A stretch of DNA of 64,000 bases from Theobroma cacao (Eukaryota; Streptophyta; Magnoliopsida; Malvales; Malvaceae): contig NC_030850.1 in assembly GCF_000208745.1 (NCBI RefSeq), positions 3,421,800 to 3,485,799 on the forward strand. Reading direction: 5' to 3'. Shown one piece after another: positions 22,882-39,540 of the stretch. Numbering within the stretch: position 1 is the stretch's first letter; each line of letters starts with the position of its first letter. Under the pieces are notes generated by a model that was not told where the DNA came from, did no database searches, and saw only the letters and a list, made by a program, of their open reading frames with translations. Made by a program: the position numbers and the translations under genes.

Positions 22882-25347
22882 ATGGCTCCAACTCCAAGAC
22901 TGGTGGTGCCAATAGACTTGAAGAAGAAGCCATGGGAACAAACTCTGCCTCTTCACAACCGTTGGCACCCTGAAATACCCTCGGTAGCGGATGTTGAAGT
23001 CGGTGAGGTCTTTAGAGTAGAGATGGTAGACTGGACTGGAGGTATCATAAAAGATGATGATTCCGCAACTGATGTAAAATTTATAGATCTCTCCACTGTA
23101 AGTACATAAAACTCTCCTGTTAAAGTAGAAAACACGTCTAGCAAAGCGAAATATAAGATCATTTCTATCAGATAATTAACTTGAACAGACCAATTATCTA
23201 ACTTAATCCTTGGTTATACTTAAAAAGATTACATGAATGACACAGGTCCATTATCTCAGTGGGCCAATTAGAGTTGTAGACAAGGATGGCATACCTGCCA
23301 AGCCAGGTGATCTTCTTGCAGTTGAAATATGTAACCTGGGTCCTTTGCCGGGGGACGAATGGGGTTATACAGCAACGTTTGACAGAGAAAATGGAGGAGG
23401 TTTCTTGACAGACCATTTTCCATGCGCAACTAAAGCTATTTGGTATTTTGAAGGAATTTATGCCTACTCTCCCCATATACCAGGTTAATTTTTCTATCTA
23501 TTGCCTAATGTAAAAACTTGTAGCAAGCTTTTAAAATTACACTTCCCGTTCTGTTTCTATGATCATGCCTAAAGATTGAAAATAATTCAGCTGAGTTTGC
23601 TTACAAAGTTTTATATGCAAAGCAGGGGTGAGATTTCCGGGTTTGACTCATCCTGGAATAATTGGGACTGCACCATCAATGGAACTTCTGAATATATGGA
23701 ATGAAAGGGAAAGAGAAGTAGAAGAAAATGGCCATAAGTCCCTAAAACTATGTGAAGTTTTGCATTCAAGACCGTTGGCAAACCTTCCATCAACCAAAGG
23801 CTGCCATTTAGGAAAGGTAGCTTATATCAATTTCCCTGATCAATACTTTAATGTCTTGCAGGCTGCAGCTGAGTTTTGAGATTTCACCACAATTATTATG
23901 TCAGGGATACACAAAAATTGTTTAGATGCAATTTCCAGGCACGAGACTTCTTAATTGTAGCTTGATTATATGCTAACATGTAATGTAATGGCAATGTGTA
24001 GATAACTAAGGGGACTGCTGAATGGGAAAAGATTGCTAAGGAAGCGGCAAGGACTATTCCTGGAAGAGAAAATGGAGGAAATTGTGACATCAAGAACCTT
24101 AGTAGAGGTTCGAAAATATATCTTCCAGTGTTCGTAGAAGGAGCAAATTTCAGCACCGGTGACATGCATTTTTCTCAAGGTGATGGTGAAGTTGCCTTCT
24201 GCGGAGCAATTGAGATGAGTGGTTTTCTAGAGCTAAAGTGAGTTTCATTCGTGTGTTGTATTATCACATATACTAGATTTGTGATAGGAATCTGCCATTT
24301 CAAGTTTGTACCAGTAATTTAGCTCCCTCTAAAACAATTTACAAAAAAATAATCGAAAGGTAATCCAGTAGAAAATTACTGGTACAAACTTGAAATGGCA
24401 AACAATTCTCAGATTTTTGCATGTATTTAATTGTTTGCCTATTTGGTATCTTGTTGATAGGTGCGAAATCATAAGAGGTGGAATGAAAGAGTACCTTACT
24501 CCAATGGGGCCAACCCCACTTCATGTAAACCCAATCTTCGAGATTGGCCCAGTTGAACCCAGATTCTCAGAATGGCTGGTGTTTGAGGGGATAAGCGTGG
24601 ATGAGACCGGAAGGCAACATTTCCTTGATGCAAGTGTTGCATATAAACGTGCAGTACTCAATGCTATTGACTACCTCTCTAAGTTTGGGTACTCCAAAGA
24701 ACAGGTTTGTTCCCTCAATATTGAAACTTTAAGAACTCAAGTGCACATTTCCCTAGACAAAACGAAATCACATATAGGCGTATATAGTTAACTTATTACT
24801 GATCCAGAAGAAACAATGGTGATCATCAGATATACCTTCTGCTATCCTGCTGCCCATGTGAAGGAAGGATATCTGGAATTGTGGATTCACCAAATGCTCT
24901 TGCAACTCTTGCAATTCCAACTGCTATCTTTGACCAGGTATCATTTCTCCAGAAAATTAACGTCAGTCCAGTTTTGTCAGGCTCCTAATCCTCTATTGAC
25001 CTACCTGTCTTTTTTTTTTTTTTTTTTTCTGTTTTCTTCTTCTAAATGTTTCCCTGCTTCAACTAATTAATTCCCAGTTTTCTTTTCTAATGAGTATCTG
25101 CTTTCTTTTTTCCCTTTTGGCAACATGGAAACGTATAAGCATGAGATCCTCACATACGAAAACTCAAATAGAAAATGCATGATATAAAGTTTAAGAGTGA
25201 GAGTCACATGTGTGCATTGTGCAGGACATTCGTCCAAAAACTGGAAAGGTACCAGTAGGGCCTCGGCTAGTGAGAAAACCAGATGTCTTAAGATGCACTT
25301 ACGATGGAAATCTTCCCACAACAAAGAACCCAGCTGCCTTGATGTAA
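22882..25347 (+). CDS. acetamidase/formamidase (FmdA/AmdA family)
   Basis: Family members hydrolyse formamide or short amides to the acid and ammonia. Seven exons: 22882-23097, 23246-23483, 23626-23816, 24002-24237, 24461-24704, 24830-24937 and 25225-25347. They join in frame into 451 residues, the usual length for plant members. Conserved blocks run throughout: VVPIDLKKKPWEQ and HNRWHPEIP near the N-terminus, NLGPLPGDEWGYTATFDREN, GIIGTAPSMELL, TIPGRENGGNCDIKNL, VFVEGANFSTGDMHFSQGD, GFLELKCEI, MKEYLTPMGPTPLHVNPIFE, and a C-terminal part with IYLLLSCCPCEGRISG and VGPRLVRKPDVL. The start is the ATG in CATCCATGGCT; the frame is open further left but has no other ATG. No signal peptide is obvious, so cytosolic action is likely. 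It may use the other first exon at 22194-22412 instead. Its neighbour downstream is convergent. Confidence 0.95.
24293..24400. repeat. perfect 28-bp inverted repeat in formamidase intron 4
   Basis: The left arm 24293-24320 (TGCCATTTCAAGTTTG, continuing to AATTT) is the exact reverse complement of the right arm 24373-24400, around a 52-base spacer. The pre-mRNA would fold into a strong hairpin between exons 4 and 5. The 223-bp intron consists largely of this hairpin. The repeat is not recognisable in the matching pseudogene intron. Confidence 0.95.
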
Positions 25348-25986
25348 CTCAAGTCCATGGAGCTAAAAGCAAGAAACAGCTATGTCGGGTTACACTTCTA
25401 TGCCTAGTGGGGCTTTATGCATATGAAAACAATTATGGGTGGAAAAACAGTAATGTGACAGAATAAACTCCAATTTCTGGCTGAGCTGTGACAGTTTCCA
25501 TCATGGGCCAAAACTCATATTCGTAAGAGAATGTTGTACGTTACAGGATTTTCTACACACTGTAGCCAACAAAAGAACACCAACATTGCGATCACAAATA
25601 TGTTGGAAAAAGAACGATATTAGTTGACCCTTTTCAAAGAAGCAGCCCAGTTATCTATGGACCAGCATAAAAGCCATCTAAATATAAATAAATACACGCA
25701 TGGAAATGCCATTTACGTTTGGTGAACAGATGCATTATGAGCAACTATTTCATTTAGCAACTAAACACATGAACAGATTTTTTAATTAGATCTTTCCAGT
25801 TGATACTGAATCAACTGAACAGTTAAATATTAAAACTGTGATCCTTGAGACCTGATAAACATTAAAGGATGTCATTGACTAACATGACACTTAACCTATG
25901 AAGTTACCCTGGATATTCCAAGTCAAAATTTTCCTGTTCTGCTGCTTACAAGCATATAACGGGAATGCTAGTAGGCTATGGTCGAC

Positions 25987-28860
25987 TCAGTAATATATAG
26001 ACAGCGTTCGATGATGTTGGAGAGATTGGCGTTTGACACCAACAGACCAGAGCCAAAGATCTAACTCCACACTCAGGACCTGTAAATGGGGAACAAAAGG
26101 TAGAAAAAAAAGTCCATAATTATCGAAAGGACAAGGATAGAAACCAAGAAAGTGCATTATAAGATCACCTAAGTTGGCCCCTGCTTCAATTGCAAAGGAA
26201 TATAGAAATAAGAATTTTAACATAAACACCGTCAAAAAAATTCCCGATAATAATCTGTTATTTCTGTTTGATAAAATCAAAATGGAAAGATTATTGATGC
26301 TGCTAAAATTGCAGTTGAAAACTTTAACTCAGTTTTGGACTAACATATTCTAAGGTCATGACATACCAGCTACAGGCAGGCCAATCACCAAGAATTCCTT
26401 TCCAAAGGAATATAAGATTAACTTAAAATTCAATTTCCTCCAATAAAATGAACTGAAATAATGGCACCAAAAGATTAATTTGAGGACATGGAATCTTTAG
26501 TAAGAGGGTTTACACAACCGTAACTCATAAACCTTCATTTAGAACTAGCGTACAGACATGTTTAAGGAAGCAGTGGCATAATATTTTGATGGAAAAGAAT
26601 TCAATATCAGAAAACAAATAAAGAGAAAAAGAAAAACCTCCATGCATGCGAGATTCATAAATTGAAAAGTGCTCCACACAAATGAAATAAAATACATAAA
26701 ATAGTTCTGCTCTACCTGCTTTCCAGATTTTTTACTCAATAACTCTCTTATTTTCTCCACAGCATATATAGAGCAAGCTCGTAGTTCAACTTCCTCTTCA
26801 GTGCCAGCACCAATTTCACTCCTAGCCTCGATGATGCTTGCAAGGGTAGAACTATATTTCAGCACACCAAGCTGCTGGAGCACAGCTGGAACAATATAGT
26901 CAGCAAACATAGTGATTGAACTAATGTCCTTAAATTCTCCATATCCTTGGCCCTTGAATGCACCCCACAAGTCGGCAGCAAATATCTGTGCTCTTTTATA
27001 CAAGAATACCTGGTGGCCCTTGTACACCGAGTGGTCTCGAAAGCCTACAATAATTTAGTCATATATGGAGTATATTTTTCAAGTCTTTAGTATGACAAAG
27101 TATTGCTAAGTATGTATGCATGTTTCACATATTATTGTCACAATCATTATTAGATGTGACAACAAAATAATAAACTAGATGAAAAATTGTACCTGGAAAA
27201 TGACGTGTAATGAGAGCAACAAGCTTTACAGCTGATTTTCCACATGATTCAACAAGTTTGGATGCTTTACCCTCAAAGCTTCTTTCCAGTTCAAACCCAA
27301 CCTACACCATGAAATTTAGTGACATCAAACAACTGGTTTTGCTATTACGCTAGAGAATTTTATGCAAGCAGAAGCAGAAAAAATAGAAAAACTAGGCAAT
27401 ACCATCCATGTTATCTATGTAATTTGAACACTAAGAAATTTGAAGATAAATATTTATGAGATGAGAGAAAAACAATGCCCTAGTGTCAAATGTACACTCC
27501 ACCTCGTGCAACAGGCGAACCCGCTCCTCCTCTAAAGGAAGTGGTCTAGGCCATTGTAATAACTCACGCAGTTTAGGACCTGAAAACAAAGATCAGTCCA
27601 TCATATCCCATCTAATGGAAGAGCTTTCCCCAATGAGTGCAGGTTAGAATGGTGCCAAACACATAACCAAACCACATTCTGTCTCATTTTAACCTAGATA
27701 ATTATTAATAAGGAAAACAGGTCAACAGATATATAAGATCATGTATTTTTCTATGTCTAGAGAGCAAGCTTTTTTATAAAGACATGAGAAGACAGAATGA
27801 TCAAGATAAAGCAGAATTACCTGTATATTTTTGGAGACGGTCTGCTTCAAATGCAGACTTGTCATTCAGCAAAGCTTCCTTTAACCCCATGGCCAAATTA
27901 TCATAATTTAGATCCTCATCTGTTAAGAATAACCAATACAGAAGCAGGAAAATGCAAGCTTAGAAAACTCAGTAATGGCGATAATATAAGCAAATACACG
28001 CATGTAACCAACACACAAACACAGCTAATATATTACACAAAATATGAGCAATTAGAAGAAAATATCCTTTTAAAGGGCTGTAGTAACACACAATTGGCAA
28101 CTAAGAAATGCTTAACGTCAGGTCCTTTAGACCATGGAAGAGAATTATTCCTTTATTATAGGAAAATATGCTACAAGGATAACTGCCTAGGAAATAAGGT
28201 GAAAGAAACAAAAAACCACAATGAAACATAAAAACCTATGCATTGGGATTCTGATAAGACCATTAAAATAGATTCTCAATCAACTTTGAAACAGAGTATA
28301 AACACATCAATTTAGCTTACATTTTTCTTTTTAGGTAATGTAAGGTTTAGAATCCCAACAAAACAATAATTTACTGTTCTCAAAGATTAAATTACAATTA
28401 GTTCATACTCTCATTAATGATAATCCATAAAATTAGCACTCAATTTTATGAATCAATAAATTCAAGTCCATAAAATGTATACGTTTGCATTTGTAACAAT
28501 TAAAAAGGAAAAACCCAGTAAGAGGTTTTAATAGTCAAAAACGCTTACCAGGCCAAAAACAGAAATTCAAAGCATCCAAAACAAAAAGGTACTGAACAGT
28601 AAGGGGTCCATTATCAAAATAATGAATTCCTTCATAATCCCACTCCACTTTCGGAATCGAGTCTTGCATTTTCTCTACTACTTTCTCAATCCCTGAAATC
28701 CGAAAGAAAACATATATATATATATATATATATATTAAAAAAGCCAACATTTTCCATTAACAAAACTTAACAGGAGGCAAGAGGAAGGACCTGAGGAATC
28801 AATAGTGACGTGAGAAGCATTACGAGCCACCCAAGCAGAGCTTTCTCTCACCTCCTCCAT
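25987..28860 (-). CDS. QNG1: queuosine salvage enzyme (QNG1/DUF2419 family)
   Basis: Family members are queuosine 5'-phosphate N-glycosylases that free the queuine base for tRNA modification. Seven exons on the minus strand: 28860-28791, 28692-28549, 27919-27821, 27579-27503, 27301-27193, 27044-26716 and 26079-25987. They join in frame into 306 residues. Family blocks are WDYEGIHYFDNGPLTVQYL and LNFCFWPDED (residues about 38-75), FEADRLQKYTGPKLRELL, FPGFRDH, VFLYKRAQIFAADLWGAF and FKDISSITMFADYIVPAVL (exon 6), and a C-terminal ELDLWLWSVG. No targeting signal is evident; the protein is probably soluble. The first donor (GTCCTT) is weak, but phase and homology support it. It is convergent with the formamidase gene, with a 640-bp gap. 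Function rests on family knowledge. Confidence 0.93.
28710..28735. repeat. (AT)n microsatellite in intron 1 of the queuosine salvage gene
   Basis: An uninterrupted AT run in the small first intron, about 17 bases before the exon 2 acceptor (on the gene's strand). Length variation here could affect the polypyrimidine part of the acceptor. Confidence 0.85.
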
Positions 28861-28945
28861 GAGCCGCTTAGTTTTTTTATTTTCTTTTAATTCGTTATTT
28901 GACTGAACCCTAAAGAAACGAAGATTATGGAGAAAGATATCTTTC

Positions 28946-28953
28946 TTTATATA
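28946..28953 (-). promoter_or_regulatory. TATA box of the queuosine salvage gene
   Basis: TATATAAA on the minus strand, about 85 bases before the ATG at 28860. This implies a short leader of some 50-60 bases with no upstream ATG. Assignment is by sequence and spacing only. Confidence 0.55.
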
Positions 28954-29418
28954 GTGGTCAGTTTTGGAGGCCGGGACAGATTACCAGGTTCTCTGAACCA
29001 ATTGTTTTCCTTAATTCGAAGTTTCCCGCTTTTGTTTGTTTCTTTTCCCTGTGGTCGGCTTTAACCCAAGCCGTATCTTAGGGGTCAGAGCCTCAGACAA
29101 AGGGTTATGGTTTAGTTTGGCTTGACCACGACCTGACTCGTTTCACGTGATGTGCTGTTTTCAAGTTTTCTCACTTTTTTTAGCGTCATAAAGGTGGGAA
29201 ACTGGGCTGGCTCAGAGGGTGGGAAAGGTTAAGAGGCTAAACCCCTTTTTGACAAGAGTTGGAGCAGTACCTGTTGCACCCAACACCATTGGTTGGTCGG
29301 AAAAGGGTTGTTAGGGTTTTTAATGTTCAAGCCATGGCCATTGGCCCATTCGGGTTTGGTTTCATGAATGTTGGAGACAAATCTACGTAGGTCTCATCAT
29401 TATGAAGCAGACATCTAA

Positions 29419-30643
29419 GGATACGTTTGATTCACGAAATAGATAAAAATAAAATAGAATCGTTATTACGTGAGAATAGAGTGAGGTGAGAATAGAATAG
29501 AATAAGTATTATGTAGTTTGGTATGATGAATGGAATAGAGTAGAAATAATTATTATGACTTATTACAGTGTTTGGTTGGTAACAATAGCTTTGAAATAAG
29601 AAAAGAATAGAAAATAAAAAAAAATACCTTTTATTATATATAATTATTTATTTTTATTTTATTTTTTAAATATTAATATTTTATAATTAATTAAAATATT
29701 AATAATTAATAATTTAAAAATATCAATATTTTAATATAATTTAATTACTTATATTTTAATTAATAATTTTTTATGTATAATTTAATATTATTTTGATTAA
29801 AATATTTAATTTTTTATTTATACTCATTAAAAATTAAATATATTAATAATTTAATAAATAAAACATTAATAGTTTAAAATATTAATATTTAATATTTTAA
29901 TCATATTAATATTAATAATGTTTCAATTATATATAAAATATTAATATTTTAAATTTTACAAATAATTTATTATTTTTTATTCTATTTTTGCTTTTTTTTT
30001 TCTTTTTTCATTGGCCGGTCGCTGAAAAGGCAACCGGTGTAACAAAACGTTGATCTGACGCACCATGTGGCCGAATCTAGCCACTATGGCGCCAGATCGG
30101 CGCTTTTCCACGGCTGGATCTGGCCGTGGAGTGCCAGATCCAACCATGGGATCTGGTTGGGAAGCACCAGATCCCGTGCTTCCCGTGACGAGATCTGGCC
30201 GTTGAGTGCCAGATCTGGCTGGATCTCGGTTCAATGTTGTCGAAAAGGACTAGATCGACGCTTTTCGATCATATTCTGTTGCTGCCGTCGTCGTTGTCAC
30301 CGTTGTCGCCGGCGTCGTCGGTGTTGAGTTCCAGTTAGAGAGAGAATGAGAGAGGGAGAATAGAGAGAAAGAACAGGGAAAATGGGAGAAAAAAAGTATT
30401 TATAGGTATAGGGTTATAATATTTTTAGGTTATAAGGGCTATTTTTGTCATTATATATTTGAAAGCTATTCCATGAGCTATGGAATAGCTATTACCGGAG
30501 GGAAGGGAATAGATAAATATGACTTTTAACCTATTTGACATAATTTTTATTCTTGCGGAATTGCTATTCCGTGTTTCAATTTTGTACTAAACAAATGAAT
30601 AGGAAATGACCGGGAATAGAGGGGAGAATAGCTAAACGTGCCA
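29419..30643. mobile_element. Harbinger-like non-autonomous element (1.2 kb)
   Basis: The element is flanked by TAA on both sides (29416-29418 and 30644-30646), the 3-bp target duplication type of PIF/Harbinger elements. The ends are inverted and related: GGATACGTTTG at the left, and TGGCACGTTTAG read from the right. Subterminal GAATAG words recur in both arms. The left arm is extremely AT-rich. A GC-rich core at about 30010-30330 repeats words such as GATCTGGCCGT and GTGCCAGATC. There is no transposase ORF. The superfamily is inferred from ends and target site. Confidence 0.65.
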
Positions 30644-30646
30644 TAA

Positions 30647-31102
30647 ATGCATTGCTCCCTCCTACCTTTTCGCAAACTTGGAATTGTAATTAGACAAAAA
30701 AGAAAAAAACACACATGGGATAATGATCTTTTAACATTAAAAGAATAAAAAAAAATAAAAGTGAAAATGTTGAGCATCTTGGTTTAGTAATAATTGTAAA
30801 CATTTCACACTCAAAAAGTAAGATTCAAAAATTTTTAATTAAATATAATAATAAATATATACATCCATTATTTAAAAAAATAAATGTAATTCTTTTTCTG
30901 TAAATATATCTAAAAAATGTTGGTGTGGATTTGCTTTCATTTGTGATGCGTCAACTCATTTTAACGAGTTCAAAATTATATGTAATTTTGGTAAGCTAAA
31001 CACAAAATTATAATTTATTTTTATCGACATAAATGTGTATTTTCTTAACTTCAAATTTAAGTGTGATTGTGAAGGGAGGAATATATATATGTGTGTACAT
31101 AC

Positions 31103-31150
<48 letters not shown>

Positions 31151-32001
31151 AAAAAGCTGATTATTGATGTTGAGTTCCTCGAGCTTCAAAAAAATAAAGA
31201 CAAAAGGAGCTGTGTAACGGATGTGTAATTGATTTTGATTTTCCAGTTATAGCTTTATGCCTTGATATTAAAATAGTGACTTTCCTTCATATAGAAGTTA
31301 TTGTCTGGAATGAAGTATTCTACTTTATGGACAATAAGTGGAAAAAACAAAGTCATGAAACCATAAGCTTTCCGCCTACAAGGTTGAACTGAAATACAAA
31401 TCCGTGCATGGGTTTCCACATCTAATCCAAGACATTACAAAGAAAAGAAAGGATTTCTCACCATTTTATTTATTTTTTTAGTTGCAATAGCGTGGCATTA
31501 GGTTTCATTTCTATTCAAATCCTTCGTATTCTATATCAAGCTTAACGTTTCAAAAGGAAATAGGTAAAATGTTTTTAAAATATTTCTAAAATTCTCACAT
31601 CAGGTAAATAGAAGAATCCTAAGCAACTTATAAGCGATAATGTTATACATCCCATTGATTAGTTTTTTGAGAGAAAATAATGGCGTAACGCTCTAAAGTC
31701 TCTAACTAATTAAACAGTTTTTTTTTAACGTCATTATTACTAAAATTCATCTTTTTGGGTCAAATGGGTTGGGCTTTAAATTGGCTGATCGATCCAATCA
31801 AATTTTCTAGTCCAGACCTTCAAAACCTATAGTATAGCGATTAGCGGCGGTCACACCTATACGGTCCGGTTTCACCGAGCTAGATAAAAACGCTGTCGTT
31901 TCATTTCAGAAAGTGGGGGCCAGGAAAAAAAAAAAGAGGGCAAGTGTTCTAAACCCGGCAGCTGCTAAAAAAGAGGGCAATTGTGTGAAGCCAAGCTGTA
32001 A
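30647..32001. other. spacer and CK2 promoter region
   Basis: No gene-like ORF. A TA-rich microsatellite lies at 31081-31148. The last 200 bases before the CK2 start are less AT-rich and probably hold the core promoter and leader, but I see no clear TATA box. Confidence 0.5.
31081..31148. repeat. (TA)n-rich microsatellite
   Basis: Alternating TA, interrupted by short TG and CATA steps. Confidence 0.9.
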
Positions 32002-36358
<4,357 letters not shown>

Positions 36359-38165
36359 CATTGCCAAATCCATGATGCCGTCAAGACATGGCCATCTTCT
36401 TTGTGCTTGGTTGGATCCTGGCTTTGTAGTCTGACTGAAGATTTTAATGTCGGTGGTTGAGCTTGAAGTTAGAAGTCTTTCAATGTTCTTTTGTGATTTT
36501 CGTTTCTCTCCCAAGGGAAATGTTATTTTACTCTGACGTTCATATTTGTCCAACTATTGCTGATAATCCTCTGTGTGTTCTTCAGATGGGAAACAATTCT
36601 TAAATCTGATTGCAGTGTGCTCCTTACTACTGGACCACAGATCTGATCTTTGGTCTCAGATTTACCATGCTTTCATCCGGTCTCTGTTTCTTTTTCCTTT
36701 TGTGGGTTCCTTTGGTTTTTCCTAGTTGTTAGCTCATTGCTTCCGGTCCATTGGATATATGAGGGGCCGCCGCCATTTCTAGCCCAGTGTTTGGAATTTT
36801 CTTTTAGAAGGAAAGGTTTAATGGTCGTAATTGATGGAGTATTGTAGTTTTTAACTTAAAATACGTTTATAATTCTACTTATATGTTGGTTTTTACGTAA
36901 AAAGTGCGACTACTTTCACCCTTCTTCCCCTCATTTCTTTGTCCTCCTAGTTCGTAAATAAAGGCTCGGTCAACTAAGACTACTCGTTGTCATTCAAAAT
37001 TGGTGCCGGTCAGGGGTGTGGCGGCTCTAATTAACCTTATAGAGATTTTTAAGTTAAGAGCCGATGGTAACAAAATGTTCATTTAAAAACCATGAAGTGA
37101 ATTGAATGGTTACACAGTTCGTTGAGTTTTAATGTCTTCCATTATCCATGGAACCAAAATCAAATCTATTTCTTTACTAGTGATTCTATTTTCGTCACTT
37201 GATCGTAGATGTGTTTAAAGTTTAGTTAGATTTTCTCTAAAAATATAAAGTTAGACGTGTTGAAATCAGGCTATGGAACACATGCAATAAATACATGGAG
37301 GCATATGAATACGTAACTTTGAACCATGACCGGGTCATTATCATCATCTCTATATTTTCATTTGATTTTGCTGCAAGTCCTGCTGGTCTCCCGGGTTTTG
37401 AATGATATCCCGCAAAAGAAATTGAATGAAATGATGAACAAATGGGAAAAACTCCTATGTAACGGAAGCTCTGAAAACCCGACGAAAATCCGATTTTTCT
37501 TGCGTAAACCCCCAACTTTAATTGCTCACATTTTCGCACACAACAATCTTTGTTGTCCTTTGGTGAAACAGCGAAATTCGGTTTCCTTTTAGGATGTTGG
37601 GTCGGCAACGGCGGCAACCAGCCGTTGGAGGTTTTCCCTTGAATTCCGGAACTCACAACGGCCAAGCTAGCTTTGCTTTTTTGCTCAACAACAACATTTT
37701 CCAACAACTCGGCAAACGTTATCCGTTTGGTCTTTGCGATTGCCTTTTTCCCTAGCTGACCCTCTCCCCTCTACCATTTGGTCACACTCGTACTCTTCGC
37801 CTTATCCATTCCATCATTCTTAACAAGACGTTACCCTTCTACCCAAAAGTAAACAAGAATGAAGCATACATAGTTTCTTCTTCCTTCTTTCTTTTTATCC
37901 CACGAATTTCCAAATACATTTCATACAATTACGGAATGCTTAATATGCAGACCGTAGAATAAAGAAACTGAAAGCAAAATAAGATGAGGAATAACTTTTT
38001 GAGAATGTTCGAAGAAGGCATTATCCCATGATTTTATTATTATCTTCAACAAAGAGAAAAAAAAAGTACAAATTTCCTTTTTGGGTTTAGAAAGGGGAAG
38101 TAGAGAAGGAAGGAGGAAGGGTTGACCTTTTTTTAAAATAACAAGGATCCCCACACCCCACCCCA

Positions 38166-38191
38166 CCCCTCCCCTCCCCTCCCCTCCCCTC
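38166..38191. repeat. (CCCCT)n repeat
   Basis: About five copies of the pentamer CCCCT in a C-rich strand. Confidence 0.9.
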
Positions 38192-39540
38192 AAGTTATGG
38201 ATAGTGAAAAGACAAAAACTATTACCCAAATTTAGTTTAAGGGCAAGTGTCCATTGCTTCTGCCCTTTTGTATTGCTTTTCATGGCCCTTTTATTCTCTA
38301 CTAGGCCTCTGTCCCTTCCCCATATGACTGTTCTTAGGTCCTATAATTCCACCAGCTTAAGGCATGTGTCCCAAAGTTTTTTTTTTTCAGTGTATAAATA
38401 AATAACTAAATAAATCTCACCAAATATCTTTAAAGCCTATGGATCATTTGATCATGATCACCTAGAAAGCCTGTCTTACACGCGCCTGAAATGAGGGTAG
38501 CGATTAAAGGTGCAACATATATGTAATAATTGGGTACAAATTTAGGGCATAGGAATCCCAAAAGCGTACCTCCTTTTGGGACATCTGGCATATAATCCAC
38601 TATAGGGGACCGGTGTACAGGGGGACCACTCCACCTCTTGTTATCACTACCATGGCTAACAAATTTAGGGATTTTGATTCAATTGGGGTCGATTGTCCAT
38701 CCCTTATATCTTTCTACAGACACTCCTACTGGTAGCTTTCAATGAATATTTTCTATAGTTACCAAAATTTAGTTACAAGCACTTTGTAAAATTTATAATG
38801 ATAAATTATGTTGGTTAGGTTCTTTAGATATTTTTTAAACACATATATCCAACACATATTCAATAAATATGAAAATGACTTTGTGTATAATACAAAGTCG
38901 CATTCGGAATTTATTTATAAATTCGAATAACATAAATAAAAAAAAGTAACTGATAAAATGTATGTGTACTAACATTATTCATATACACATCCGCTCTATT
39001 GATATTTTCAAATAATCTCAACGAACAAAATTTATTACTTTTTTTTGTACACATAAAACATCTTGTCCCATCCTTCAACATTTACCTATCAAGTTTATAA
39101 TAAAATATTGCAAAGATCTAATTTAATTGGGGTAGGAGGAATTCAAAAGCTCATACTTCCTTTTCTGTTCATTTTGTGCATGTCAACATCTGTTAAGATC
39201 CTTCTGCTAGCAAGTTGTTTTATAACAAAGTTAAGATGTGACACATTTATGAAATGCAAGCGTATATACATATACATATAATTTTATATATAAATTCGTA
39301 ACAAATTGTTATTTATTTATTTAAATCTCAAGTGTGGGAGGTACACCTTTTCTTCCTGGACCCCCAAGATTAACTAACCAATCCTGAAAGTGACCTTTAA
39401 GGGTTCAGAAACTTCAGCTGAGTCCATTGCAGTTCAATCCTGCCTGTACTCATCGCTTTGTTTAAATAGCTTAAAAAATTTAGTAACTACTACACTTGTT
39501 TGAATGCACCCTAGCTGCTGTCATTGGCCATTGGCCACCA

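Larger units (their letters stand above)
21440..25990 (+). repeat. right unit of formamidase tandem duplication
   Basis: Partner of the unit at 16560-21200. It holds the intact gene. Its right edge falls close to the last codons of the neighbouring queuosine salvage gene on the other strand. The edges are judged by eye. Confidence 0.75.

Noticed and set aside
27797..28231. 144-codon plus-strand frame
   Set aside because: Runs antisense across an exon and intron of the queuosine salvage gene; no domain.
30067..30327. 85-86 codon frames on both strands in the Harbinger-like element core
   Set aside because: Products are translations of the GATCTGG-type repeats, not a transposase.
37237..37707. 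156-codon minus-strand frame in the CK2-HLS1 spacer
   Set aside because: It begins with TTG; the first ATG lies far inside the frame. No recognisable domain, and another long frame overlaps it on the plus strand.
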